Below are positions 20,455 to 29,536 of a DNA stretch of 64,000 bases, one piece after another. Source of the DNA: Betaproteobacteria bacterium (lineage in GTDB: Bacteria > Pseudomonadota > Gammaproteobacteria > Burkholderiales > Casimicrobiaceae); assembly GCA_016704895.1 (NCBI GenBank), contig JADIZG010000074.1, forward strand, positions 1 through 64,000. The letters run 5' to 3'. The notes beneath the pieces were generated by a model, which had not been told where the DNA came from, made no database searches, and saw only the letters and a list, made by a program, of their open reading frames with translations. A program made the position numbers and the translations under genes. Position 1 is the first letter of the stretch; every line of letters begins with the position of its first letter.

Positions 20455-22185
20455 TCAGCGGGTGGGAGCGGCGCGGCGCCAGCCCTGGGTGCGCCTCAGC
20501 AGCCACCCTTCGACGGCGAACGACAGCAGCGTGACGACGCCCGACGTCGCGACGATCAGCGTGGCCATCGCCGCGGCGGAGCCGATCGCACCGGCTTCGT
20601 CGAGCTGCACGATCGAGATGGCGGCCAGCATCGTCTTCGGCGAGTACAGGAACACGACCGCCGAGATCGTCGTCATCGCATTGACGAAGTAGTAGCGGCT
20701 GATGTCGATGATCGAGGGCAGGCAGACGGGCACGGTCACGCGCGAGAAAGTCTTGTAGAACGGCACCTTCAGCGACGCCGACACCGACTCGAACTCGTTG
20801 TCGAGCTGCTTGAGCGCCGTGACCGCCGTCAGGTGGGACGACGAGTAGAAATGGACGATCGTCGAGAGCACCAGGATCCCCATCGTGCCGTAGACGACGT
20901 TGAGCGGGTTCGCCGGGTGGTTGAAGAACAGGATGTAGCCGATGCCGAGCACGAGCCCGGGGATCGCCATCGGCAGCATCGCCTGCAGCCGCACGATCGG
21001 CCGGACGAAGTCCGCCCCGCGCGTCTTCTCGAGCCAGTAGGCGCCGGCGAAGGTGAGCAGCGCGCCGATGAGCGCGCACCAGGCGGCCATCGTCAGGCTG
21101 TTCCGGTACGCGTTCTCGACGCCCGCTTCCTCGAACCCATACGTGTAGTGGTTGAGCGTGAACGACAGGTTGTACGGCCAGACCTTCACGAACGAGCCGA
21201 ACACCGCCATGCCGATCACCGCCAGCATCGCGGCGGACATCAGCAGCACGAACGCGAGCAGCAGGCGGTCGCGGACCGGCGCGGGCTTCGGCACGTACGG
21301 GACGCTGCGCGCGGACAGGAGCGCCTTCTGCCGCACGCGCACCGCGTGGTCGACGAAGAACGCGACGAGCGCCGGGACCAGCAGGATCAGGCCGACGACC
21401 GCGCCGATCTGGAAGTTCTGCTGGCCGATCACCTGCTTGTAGATGTCGATCGCGAGCACGCTGTAGTTCGCGCCGATCACCTTGGGCACGCCGAACTCCG
21501 AGACCGCCATCGTGAACACGACCATCGCGGCCGAGATGATGCCGTAGCGCGCGCCCGGCAGCGTGATCGTGACGAACTTGCGCCACTCGGAGGTGGCGAG
21601 CGAGTCCGCCGCCTCGTACAGACGGGCGTCCGAGAGCGAGAGCGACGCGAGCAGGATCATCACCGCGTGCGGGAACGCCGAGAACGTCATCGACAGCACC
21701 ATGCCCGGCAGCCCGTAGATCGTCGTGAGGCCGAACCAGGGCAGGACGCCCTTGAGGACTCCCTGGTTGCCGAACAGGTAGATGAACGACAGCGCCGCGA
21801 GCAGCGAGGGCGCGAGGATCGGCACCAGCGCGATGTTGCGCCACAGCCACTTGGCGCGGATGCAGCTGCGCTGGATCGCGTAGGCGAACGCGAACGCGAG
21901 CGGCACCGTCAGGAACGTCGTCACCAGCGCGAACGTCAGCGTGTTGCCCGCCGAGCGCGAGAACGCGGGCGACGCGAAGTACTGCACGAAGTTCGCGAGC
22001 CCGACGTAGGCGCCGCCCTTGTCCTGGATCGCGCGGATCAGGAGCGCGGCCAGCGGCGCGGTCAGGAACACGAAGAGCGCCACCGCCACGAGCACGAGCC
22101 CGCCGCGCGCCGCAAGCGCCTCGCCCGCGAGCGCGAGCCGGCGGGACGCGACCGGCGCGGGGCCCGCTGCGAGTGTCCCGCTCAC
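20455..22185 (-). CDS. phnU: 2-aminoethylphosphonate ABC transporter permease (fused double permease)
   Basis: 576 residues with about twelve membrane helices in two binding-protein-dependent permease halves, as in Fbp-type and the PhnU2 family. Each half has an EAA-type loop: YEAADSLATSEWRKFVTITLPG near 195 and ESVSASLKVPFYKTFSRVTVP near 475. The GTG start at 22185 is supported by GGGAGG seven bases upstream and follows the ATPase gene by 34 bases. It forms the membrane channel for the binding protein and ATPase encoded upstream. Substrate assignment rests on the neighbouring phn genes. Confidence 0.85.
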   Translation of the reverse strand: MSGTLAAGPAPVASRRLALAGEALAARGGLVLVAVALFVFLTAPLAALLIRAIQDKGGAYVGLANFVQYFASPAFSRSAGNTLTFALVTTFLTVPLAFAFAYAIQRSCIRAKWLWRNIALVPILAPSLLAALSFIYLFGNQGVLKGVLPWFGLTTIYGLPGMVLSMTFSAFPHAVMILLASLSLSDARLYEAADSLATSEWRKFVTITLPGARYGIISAAMVVFTMAVSEFGVPKVIGANYSVLAIDIYKQVIGQQNFQIGAVVGLILLVPALVAFFVDHAVRVRQKALLSARSVPYVPKPAPVRDRLLLAFVLLMSAAMLAVIGMAVFGSFVKVWPYNLSFTLNHYTYGFEEAGVENAYRNSLTMAAWCALIGALLTFAGAYWLEKTRGADFVRPIVRLQAMLPMAIPGLVLGIGYILFFNHPANPLNVVYGTMGILVLSTIVHFYSSSHLTAVTALKQLDNEFESVSASLKVPFYKTFSRVTVPVCLPSIIDISRYYFVNAMTTISAVVFLYSPKTMLAAISIVQLDEAGAIGSAAAMATLIVATSGVVTLLSFAVEGWLLRRTQGWRRAAPTR

Positions 22186-22219
22186 GCGGCCTCCCGCCGG
22201 CTGCGGTACCTCGGGTCGC

Positions 22220-23311
<1,092 letters not shown>

Positions 23312-23491
23312 CAATCGCCCACGAAGACGCGCGGGAAGCGACGATCTGCCGTGGGGCCGCCTTCCGCCATCGATGTCCGCTCCCGCCGGATTGAGCGGCC
23401 GCGCAGGCCGCCGCTCCAACCGGCAGTTGACCGGCGCCTGCGCCGGCGCCGCGCTTCCGACGAGGCGCCGGTCAACCGTCGGACGCCCGGC

Positions 23492-24526
23492 CTACTTCGG
23501 CGCGGCCTTCGACTCGTACCGCCGGCTCCACTCGGCGAGGATCTTGTCTCGGTTCTTCGCCGCCCACGCGAAGTCGTTCTTCGCGAGCATCGAGCCGTAG
23601 TTGGCCGGCACGTTCGGCAGCGGTTGCGACAGGCTCGGCACCGCGACGATCGCGAAGTTCTTCGCGTAGAGCGCCATCGCCGGGTCGGACACGGCCCAGT
23701 CCACCAGCTTCTGCGCGGCGGCCTGCTGCTTCGTGCCCTTGTGGATCCCGATCGCCTCGAGATCCCAGCCCAGGCCTTCCTTCGGGAACACGAGGTCGAT
23801 CGGCTTGCCCTGCGCCTTCTCGCGGTTCGCCCGGTACTCGAACGAGATGCCGACGACGTACTCGCCGTTGGCGGCCGAGGCGCACGGCTTCGATCCCGAG
23901 TGCATGTACTGCGCGATGTTCTCGTGCAGCCCGTCCATGAACTTCCAGCCCTCGGCCTCGCCGAACATCTGCAGCCAGGCGGTCACGTCGAAGAAGCCGG
24001 TGCCCGACGAGGCCGGGTGCGGCATCACGATCTGGCCCTTGTAGATCGGCTTGGTCAGGTCCTTCCAGGTCTCGGGCTTCGGGATCCCGCGCTTCGCGGC
24101 CTCGACCGTGTTGAAGCAGATCGTCGCGCCCCACACGTCCATGCCGACCCATGCCGGCGGGTTCTTCGGATCGCGGTACTGCGACGCGATGCGCGAGAGA
24201 CCCTGCGGCGCATACGCCTGCAGCATGCCCTCGGCGTCGAAGACGCCCATGCTCGTCGCGGCGACGCCCATCACGACGTCGGCCCTCGGGTTCGCCTTCT
24301 CGGCAAGGAGCTTCGCGGTGATCACGCCGGTCGAGTCGCGCACCCAGGTGATCTCGATGTCGGGATGCGCCTTGTTGAAGCCCTCCTGGTAGGCCTTGAG
24401 CTGGTCGGTCTCGAGCGCGGTGTAGACGGTGAGCGGCGTCTTCTGCGCGAGCGCGGCGCCGGAGACGGCGAAAGCCGTGGCGGCGAGCGCGACGGCGAGC
24501 CGGCGGAAGGGTCGATCGACGTTCAT
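23492..24526 (-). CDS. phnS: 2-aminoethylphosphonate ABC transporter periplasmic binding protein
   Basis: 344 residues with a signal peptide (RRLAVALAATAFAVSGAALA, cleavage before QKTPL). The iron/thiamine-type class II binding fold starts TVYTALETDQLKAYQEGF; VMGVAATSMGVFD, GMDVWGATICFN and MPHPASSGTGFFDVTAW are family segments of PhnS2-type proteins. ATG 24526 has AGGAG at good spacing. It is the first gene of the importer-phnW operon and diverges from the GntR regulator; the 228-base gap holds the operator-like repeat at 24713-24728. The gene is intact. Confidence 0.87.
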   Translation of the reverse strand: MNVDRPFRRLAVALAATAFAVSGAALAQKTPLTVYTALETDQLKAYQEGFNKAHPDIEITWVRDSTGVITAKLLAEKANPRADVVMGVAATSMGVFDAEGMLQAYAPQGLSRIASQYRDPKNPPAWVGMDVWGATICFNTVEAAKRGIPKPETWKDLTKPIYKGQIVMPHPASSGTGFFDVTAWLQMFGEAEGWKFMDGLHENIAQYMHSGSKPCASAANGEYVVGISFEYRANREKAQGKPIDLVFPKEGLGWDLEAIGIHKGTKQQAAAQKLVDWAVSDPAMALYAKNFAIVAVPSLSQPLPNVPANYGSMLAKNDFAWAAKNRDKILAEWSRRYESKAAPK

Positions 24527-24712
24527 CGGTGTGCTCCTAGCGTGGAGGGGAACGGAACGCCCCGCCGGTGCGGCGCGGGTCGATTGGCGCGGATGCTACG
24601 CGGAGGCGTGCGCAACGGCAACGCTCGGCCAGCCGGCCGGAGCCCGTCGCGGTCGTGTCGTCCTCGCCGTGCAGCATCGTGTGCGTCCGGCAGTGTGCGC
24701 CGGCAGGATTGC

Positions 24713-24728
24713 AGATTGTTGACAATCT
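24713..24728. promoter_or_regulatory. Perfect inverted repeat, probable GntR operator
   Basis: AGATTGT-TG-ACAATCT, seven-base arms with a two-base centre, in the divergent region between phnS and the GntR gene. The TTGT..ACAA core matches the general form of FCD-type GntR operators. Its right half overlaps the TTGACA box at 24719-24724, so binding would block transcription of the regulator and downstream phnA-phnY genes. Confidence 0.7.
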
Positions 24729-24747
24729 ACACCCTACGCATTCCAAT
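24719..24747 (+). promoter_or_regulatory. Sigma70-like promoter of the GntR-phnA-phnY operon
   Basis: TTGACA at 24719-24724 is a consensus -35 box; 17 bases later TCCAAT (24742-24747) is a weaker -10 box. Transcription would begin about seven bases on, close to the ATG at 24755, so the message could be nearly leaderless. The -35 overlaps the inverted repeat at 24713-24728. Confidence 0.5.
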
Positions 24748-24754
24748 AGGCAAC

Positions 24755-25546
24755 ATGGCCAAGTCCAGCAGCCCCGCGCCGACCGACTCGCCCGCCGCGC
24801 GCCCGCGTCCGCCGCGCCAGGCGACGCCGGCACCCGCTCCCGCCGCGGAGAGCATCGCGCTCGTCCGGACCAGCTCGCTGCCCATGCTGGTGCAGCGCGA
24901 GCTCGAGCGGATGATCCTCGCCGGCGAGCTCGACGTCGGGGCCAAGCTCAACGAGGACACGGTCGCGCGGATGCTGGGCGTCTCGCGCGGGCCGGTACGG
25001 GAGGCGTTCCGCGCGCTCGAGGTCGCCGGCCTCGTCCGCCTCGAGAAGAATCGCGGCGTGTTCGTGCGCCAGATCGGCATCGCCGAGGCCGACGAGATCT
25101 ACGAGCTCCGCGCGGTCCTCGACGAGTACGCCGGGCGCCGCGCCACGCAGAACGTGGAGGCCCCGGACGTCGCCGACCTCCGCTCGCGCCTCGAGCGCAT
25201 GGAGCGTGCGGTGGGGCGCGGCGACCTCGACACCTACCACGACGCCAACGTCGCGTTCCACGATCGCGTGGTCGAGCTCGCCGGCAACGCCAAGCTCCTC
25301 GCGCTCTACCGCCGCCTCGTCAACGAGCTGTCGCTCTACCGCCGTGCCACGCTCGACCAGTCGGGCATCCCGTCGGTGTCGCTCGAGGAGCACCGCGGCA
25401 TCGTCGACTGCATCGCCGCCGGCCAGGCCGCGGCCGCCGGTCGCCGGCTGCACGACCACGTGATGGCGAGCCGCGAGCGGATGCACCGCAAGACGGGCTC
25501 GCCGCTGCCCGCCCCCAAGTCCCGGCGCACGCGCCGGTCCGCCTGA
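24755..25546 (+). CDS. GntR-family (FCD) transcriptional regulator of the aminophosphonate locus
   Basis: 263 residues. A proline-rich N-terminus (1-33) precedes a winged helix-turn-helix at about 40-105 (LVQRELERMILAGELDVGAKLNEDTVARMLGVSR read in parts: RMLGVSRGPVREAFRALE is the recognition unit). An FCD ligand-binding domain follows at about 110-235, with metal-site-type residues in DANVAFHDRVVELAGN and EEHRGIVDCIAAG. It is probably a repressor relieved by an aminophosphonate intermediate. It diverges from the importer operon and is 15 bases ahead of phnA. The adjacent perfect palindrome is its likely operator. Confidence 0.82.
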   Translation: MAKSSSPAPTDSPAARPRPPRQATPAPAPAAESIALVRTSSLPMLVQRELERMILAGELDVGAKLNEDTVARMLGVSRGPVREAFRALEVAGLVRLEKNRGVFVRQIGIAEADEIYELRAVLDEYAGRRATQNVEAPDVADLRSRLERMERAVGRGDLDTYHDANVAFHDRVVELAGNAKLLALYRRLVNELSLYRRATLDQSGIPSVSLEEHRGIVDCIAAGQAAAAGRRLHDHVMASRERMHRKTGSPLPAPKSRRTRRSA

Positions 25547-25561
25547 CCCACGACGCCCCCG

Positions 25562-26776
25562 ATGAACTCCGTCTCCCTGCACGGCCGCACCTACCGCCCG
25601 CCCTCCGGCCCCGTCGTGATCGTGTGCGTCGACGGCTGCGAGCCCGACTACCTCAACCTCGCGATCGGCGCGGGCGCCGCCCCGTGGTTCGCGAGCCTCG
25701 TGACGCGCGGCACCTGCCTCACGGCCGACTGCGTGGTCCCGTCGTTCACGAACCCCAACAACCTGTCGATCGTCACCGGCGCGCCGCCCTCGGTGCACGG
25801 CATCTGCGGCAACTACTTCTGGGACCGCGACGCGCAGGCCGAGGTGATGATGAACGACCCGCGCTACCTGCGCGGCGGCACGCTGCTCGCGGCGTTCGCG
25901 GACGCAGGAGCGAAGGTCGCCGTCGTCACGGCGAAGGACAAGCTCCGCGCGCTGCTCGGCCACAGGATGAAGGGAATCTGCTTCTCGTCGGAGAAGGCGG
26001 ACAAGGTCACCGCGGTCGAGAACGGCATCGTCGATGCGATGGGCCTCACCGGCATGCCGCTCCCGTCGGTCTACAGCGCCGCGCTCTCCGAGTTCGTGTT
26101 CGCCGCGGGCGTGGCGCTGCTCGAGCGCGAGCGGCCCGACATCCTGTACCTGTCGACGACCGACTACGTGCAGCACAAGCATGCGCCGGGCACGCCCGGC
26201 GCGAACGCGTTCGTCGCGATGATGGACGGCTACCTCGCGAAGCTCGACCGGCTCGGCGCGACGATCGTCGTGACCGCCGACCACGGGATGAACGCGAAGA
26301 CCGACGCGTTCGGCCGCCCGAACATCGTGTTCCTGCAGGACCTCGCCGACCACTGGTACGGCGCGGGGACCGCGCGCGTGATCCTGCCGATCACCGACCC
26401 GTACGTCGTCCACCACGGCGCGCTGGGCTCGTTCGCGACGATCTACCTGCCGCAGGAGACCGTCGGCGACGCCGAGGTGCGCCTGCGCTCGGTGCCGGGC
26501 ATCTGGCAGGTCCACGGCCGCGACGAGGCGTGCCGCCGCTACGAATTGCCGCCCGACCGCGTCGGCGACATCGTCGTCGTCGCCGAGCGGCTGTGGACGC
26601 TCGGCACGAGCCGCACGCGGCACGACCTCACCGGCCTCGACGCGCCGCTGCGCTCGCACGGCGGCGTCTCGGAGCAGCAGGTGCCGCTGATCGCCAATCG
26701 CCTCGCGCCCGACCTGCCCGACCGCCGCTGGCGCAACTTCGACGCCTTCGACCTCGCGCTCAACCGCCTCGGATGA
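25562..26776 (+). CDS. phnA: Phosphonoacetate hydrolase
   Basis: 404 residues, alkaline phosphatase superfamily. It hydrolyses the C-P bond of phosphonoacetate to acetate and phosphate using two zinc ions. Metal ligands visible: D24 in CVDGCEPDY, nucleophile T63 in SFTNPNN, Asp and His in STTDYVQHKHAPG, Asp-His in VTADHGMNAKTD, and the late His in RSHGGVSEQ. Length and order match PhnA of Sinorhizobium and Pseudomonas fluorescens. It is preceded by the regulator and followed after seven bases by phnY, which supplies its substrate. The gene is intact. Confidence 0.93.
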   Translation: MNSVSLHGRTYRPPSGPVVIVCVDGCEPDYLNLAIGAGAAPWFASLVTRGTCLTADCVVPSFTNPNNLSIVTGAPPSVHGICGNYFWDRDAQAEVMMNDPRYLRGGTLLAAFADAGAKVAVVTAKDKLRALLGHRMKGICFSSEKADKVTAVENGIVDAMGLTGMPLPSVYSAALSEFVFAAGVALLERERPDILYLSTTDYVQHKHAPGTPGANAFVAMMDGYLAKLDRLGATIVVTADHGMNAKTDAFGRPNIVFLQDLADHWYGAGTARVILPITDPYVVHHGALGSFATIYLPQETVGDAEVRLRSVPGIWQVHGRDEACRRYELPPDRVGDIVVVAERLWTLGTSRTRHDLTGLDAPLRSHGGVSEQQVPLIANRLAPDLPDRRWRNFDAFDLALNRLG

Positions 26777-26783
26777 CCCGACG

Positions 26784-28244
26784 ATGAACACGATGACCGA
26801 CCTCGCCGGGATCCGCGCCGGCCACGCGCTCCACGAGAAGATGCGCATCGGCGGCGAGCGCGTCGGCGGCAGCCGCGTGATCGAGGTGCACAACCCCTAC
26901 ACGGGCGCCGTGGTCGGCACGGTGCCGAAGGCGAGCGTCGAGGAGATCCGGCGGGCCTTCGCGATCGCCCGGGCCTACAAGCCGACGCTCACGCGCTACC
27001 AGCGCTACGAGATCTGCCGGCGCACCGCCGAGATCATCCGTTCGCGCGCCGAGGCGATCTCCGACCTGATCACCGCCGAGTGCGGCATCGGCAAGAAGGA
27101 CTCGCGCTACGAGGTCGGCCGCGCCTGCGACGTGTTCGTGTTCGCCGGCAACGCGGCGCTCAACGACGACGGGCAGGTGTTCTCGTGCGACCTGACGCCG
27201 CACGGCAAGTCGCGCAAGGTCTACACGCTGCGCGAGCCGCTGCTGGGCGCCATCAGCGCCATCACGCCGTTCAACCACCCGCTGAACCAGGTCGCGCACA
27301 AGATCGCGCCCTCGGTCGCGACCAACAACCGGATGGTGCTCAAGCCGACCGAGAAGACGCCGCTCTCGGCCGTCGTGCTGGCCGACATCCTCTACGAGGC
27401 CGGCCTGCCGCCCGAGATGCTCCAGATCGTCACCGGCGACCCGCGCGAGATCGCCGACGAGATGCTCGTCAACCCGGACATCGACCTCGTCACGTTCACC
27501 GGCGGCGTGCCGGTCGGCAAATACATCGCCGCGAAGGCGGTCTACAAGCGGCAGGTGCTCGAGCTCGGCGGCAACGATCCGATCATCGTGATGGAGGATG
27601 CCGACCTCGACGAGGCGGCGTCGCTCGCGGCGGCGGGCTCGTACAAGAACTCGGGGCAACGCTGCACCGCGGTCAAGCGCATGCTCGTGCACGAGAAGGT
27701 GGCCGACGCGTTCGTCGAGCGGCTCGTCGCGAAGACGAAGGCGTGGAGCTACGGCGACCCGATGGACGACTCGCTGGAGATGGGGACGGTCATCGACGAG
27801 GCGGCGGCGAAGAACTTCGAGGCGCGCGTGAACGACGCCGTCGCCCGCGGCGCGAAGCTCCTGGTCGGCAACGTCCGCCGCGGCGCCGTCTACTCCCCCA
27901 CGGTCATCGACCACGTCGACCCTGCGATGGACGTCGTGAGGACCGAGACCTTCGGCCCGGTGTCGCCGGTGATCCGCTTCCGCGACATCGACCACGCGAT
28001 CGCCATCGCGAACGGGACCGCCTACGGGCTGTCCTCGGCGGTCTGCACCAACCGGCTCGACTACGTCACGCGCTTCGTGCGCGAGCTCAACGTCGGGACG
28101 GTCAACGTGCGCGAGGTCCCCGGCTACCGGCTCGAGCTCACGCCGTTCGGCGGCATCAAGGACTCCGGGCTGGGCTACAAGGAGGGCGTCCAGGAAGCGA
28201 TGAAGAGCTTCACCAACGTCAAGACGTATTCGCTGCCGTGGTGA
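26784..28244 (+). CDS. phnY: Phosphonoacetaldehyde dehydrogenase
   Basis: 486 residues, ALDH superfamily. It oxidises phosphonoacetaldehyde to phosphonoacetate with NAD. The catalytic Cys is in NSGQRCTAVKRM near 291, the base Glu in VLELGGNDPIIV near 257 and the cofactor-binding SAITPFNHPLNQVAHK near 155. The C-terminal FGGIKDSGLGYKEGVQEAMK fits the PhnY/glyceraldehyde-like branch. It sits between phnA and the PbfA-like gene, giving the PhnW-PhnY-PhnA route in one locus. The stop is 10 bases before the first of two GGTGTCAGGC palindromes. The gene is intact. Confidence 0.92.
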   Translation: MNTMTDLAGIRAGHALHEKMRIGGERVGGSRVIEVHNPYTGAVVGTVPKASVEEIRRAFAIARAYKPTLTRYQRYEICRRTAEIIRSRAEAISDLITAECGIGKKDSRYEVGRACDVFVFAGNAALNDDGQVFSCDLTPHGKSRKVYTLREPLLGAISAITPFNHPLNQVAHKIAPSVATNNRMVLKPTEKTPLSAVVLADILYEAGLPPEMLQIVTGDPREIADEMLVNPDIDLVTFTGGVPVGKYIAAKAVYKRQVLELGGNDPIIVMEDADLDEAASLAAAGSYKNSGQRCTAVKRMLVHEKVADAFVERLVAKTKAWSYGDPMDDSLEMGTVIDEAAAKNFEARVNDAVARGAKLLVGNVRRGAVYSPTVIDHVDPAMDVVRTETFGPVSPVIRFRDIDHAIAIANGTAYGLSSAVCTNRLDYVTRFVRELNVGTVNVREVPGYRLELTPFGGIKDSGLGYKEGVQEAMKSFTNVKTYSLPW

Positions 28245-28254
28245 CGCCACCCCA

Positions 28255-28289
28255 GGTGTCAGGCACGAGCCCGGCACGAGCCTGACACC
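28255..28289. repeat. GTGTCAGGCAC-family hairpin, copy 1
   Basis: Arms GGTGTCAGGC and GCCTGACACC enclose a 15-base loop. It lies between the phnY stop and the PbfA-like start and covers the region where a ribosome-binding site would be expected. Confidence 0.8.
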
Positions 28290-28298
28290 GTGAGCGCC

Positions 28299-29536
28299 AT
28301 GAGCGACGGGACCCCGCGTGTCAGGCACGTGCCTGACACCGCCGAGGGCGACGTCAACCTGTCGCCGCTGCGCCGCGCGTGGGAACGCGACCACGTGCGC
28401 GGGTCGACGCGCGCCCTGCTCGACCGCGACGCGGACGCCTACCTGCACCAGTCGCTGTCGACGCCCTGCTTCGACGCGCTCGTCGAGGCCGAGGGCATCT
28501 GGCTCACCGACGTCGACGGGCGCCGGTTCATGGACTTCCACGGCAGGGCGGGACGCTCGCCATCGGCATGGCGCTCAAGCTCGCCCGCGTCGCCACCGGA
28601 CGGCACAAGACGATCTCGATGTGGGACGCGTTCCACGGCGCCTCGCTCGACGCGATCTCGATCGGCGGCGAGGCGGTGTTCCGCCGCGACATGGGGCCGC
28701 TGATGCCCGGCGCCGAGCACGTGCCGCCCTGCGACCCGCGCGACTGCCGCTTCGGCTGCGGCGGCGCGTGCAACGCCCGCTGCGCCGAGTACGTCGACTA
28801 CGTGCTGGGCAAGGAGGAGGACGTCGCCGCGGTGATCGTCGAGACGGTGCGCTGCACCGACGTGCAGATCCCGCCGGCGTCGTACTACCGCGCGCTGCGC
28901 CGGGCCTGCGACCGCCACGGCGCGCTGCTGATCCTCGACGAGGTGCCGATCGGGCTCGGCCGGACGGGGACGATGTTCGCGTTCGAGCGCTACGGCATCG
29001 TCCCGGACATGGTCGTGCTCGGCAAGGGCCTGGGCGGCGCCGTGTTCCCGATGGCCGCGCTGATCGCCCGGCGCGACCTCGACGTGGCGGGGGACCGGGC
29101 GCTGGGTCACTACACGCACGAGAAGAGCTCGGTCGGTTGCGCGGCCGCGCTCGCCACGCTCGACGTGATCGAGGACGAGCGCCTGCTCGAGCGCGCGAAC
29201 GTACTCGGCGATCGCGCCATCGACCGTCTGCGCACGATCGCAGGGCGCCACCCGCTCGTCGGCGACGTGCGCGGCGTGGGCCTGCTGCTCGGGCTCGAGC
29301 TCGTCAAGCCGGACGGTTCGCCCGCCAGGACCGAGGCCGAGCGCGTCATGTACGCCTGCCTCGCGCGCGGCCTGTCGTTCAAGGTCGGCCAGGGCAACGT
29401 GATCACGCTCTCGCCGCCGCTCGTGATCGCCGAGCGCGACCTCGACCGCGCGTTCGACATCCTCGACGAGGCGATCGGCGAGGTCGAGGCGAGCCAGGCG
29501 CGGGCCCGGGGGAGCCCAGCGGCGGGGAAGTCCTGA
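28299..29536 (+). CDS. Class III aminotransferase-like PLP enzyme, probable (R)-1-hydroxy-2-aminoethylphosphonate ammonia-lyase (PbfA-like; internal loss)
   Basis: PbfA enzymes eliminate ammonia from hydroxylated aminoethylphosphonate to give phosphonoacetaldehyde, the PhnY substrate. Matching features are GDVNLSPLRRAW, LHQSLSTPC, SMWDAFHGASLDAISIGGEA, the Cys-rich CDPRDCRFGCGGAC, LLILDEVPIGLGRTG and the PLP lysine in VVLGKGLGGA. Two oddities: a palindromic repeat is translated near residues 9-15, and between RFMDFHG (about 28545) and GGTLAIGMAL about 60 residues usual for the family are absent together with a frame change. As it stands the enzyme would be inactive; this may be an assembly collapse or a genuine deletion. 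GTG 28290 is an alternative start. Its stop overlaps the next start (TGATG). Confidence 0.72.
28318..28340. repeat. GTGTCAGGCAC-family palindrome, copy 2, inside coding sequence
   Basis: A perfect 22-base palindrome made of GTGTCAGGCAC and its reverse complement. It lies within the 5' coding part of the PbfA-like gene and is translated as VRHVPDT, residues not expected in that family. Confidence 0.8.

Noticed and set aside
28379..29536. PbfA-like gene starting at GTG 28379
   Set aside because: The first residues in that frame are Arg-rich and unrelated to the family; the true N-terminus is in the other frame from 28299.
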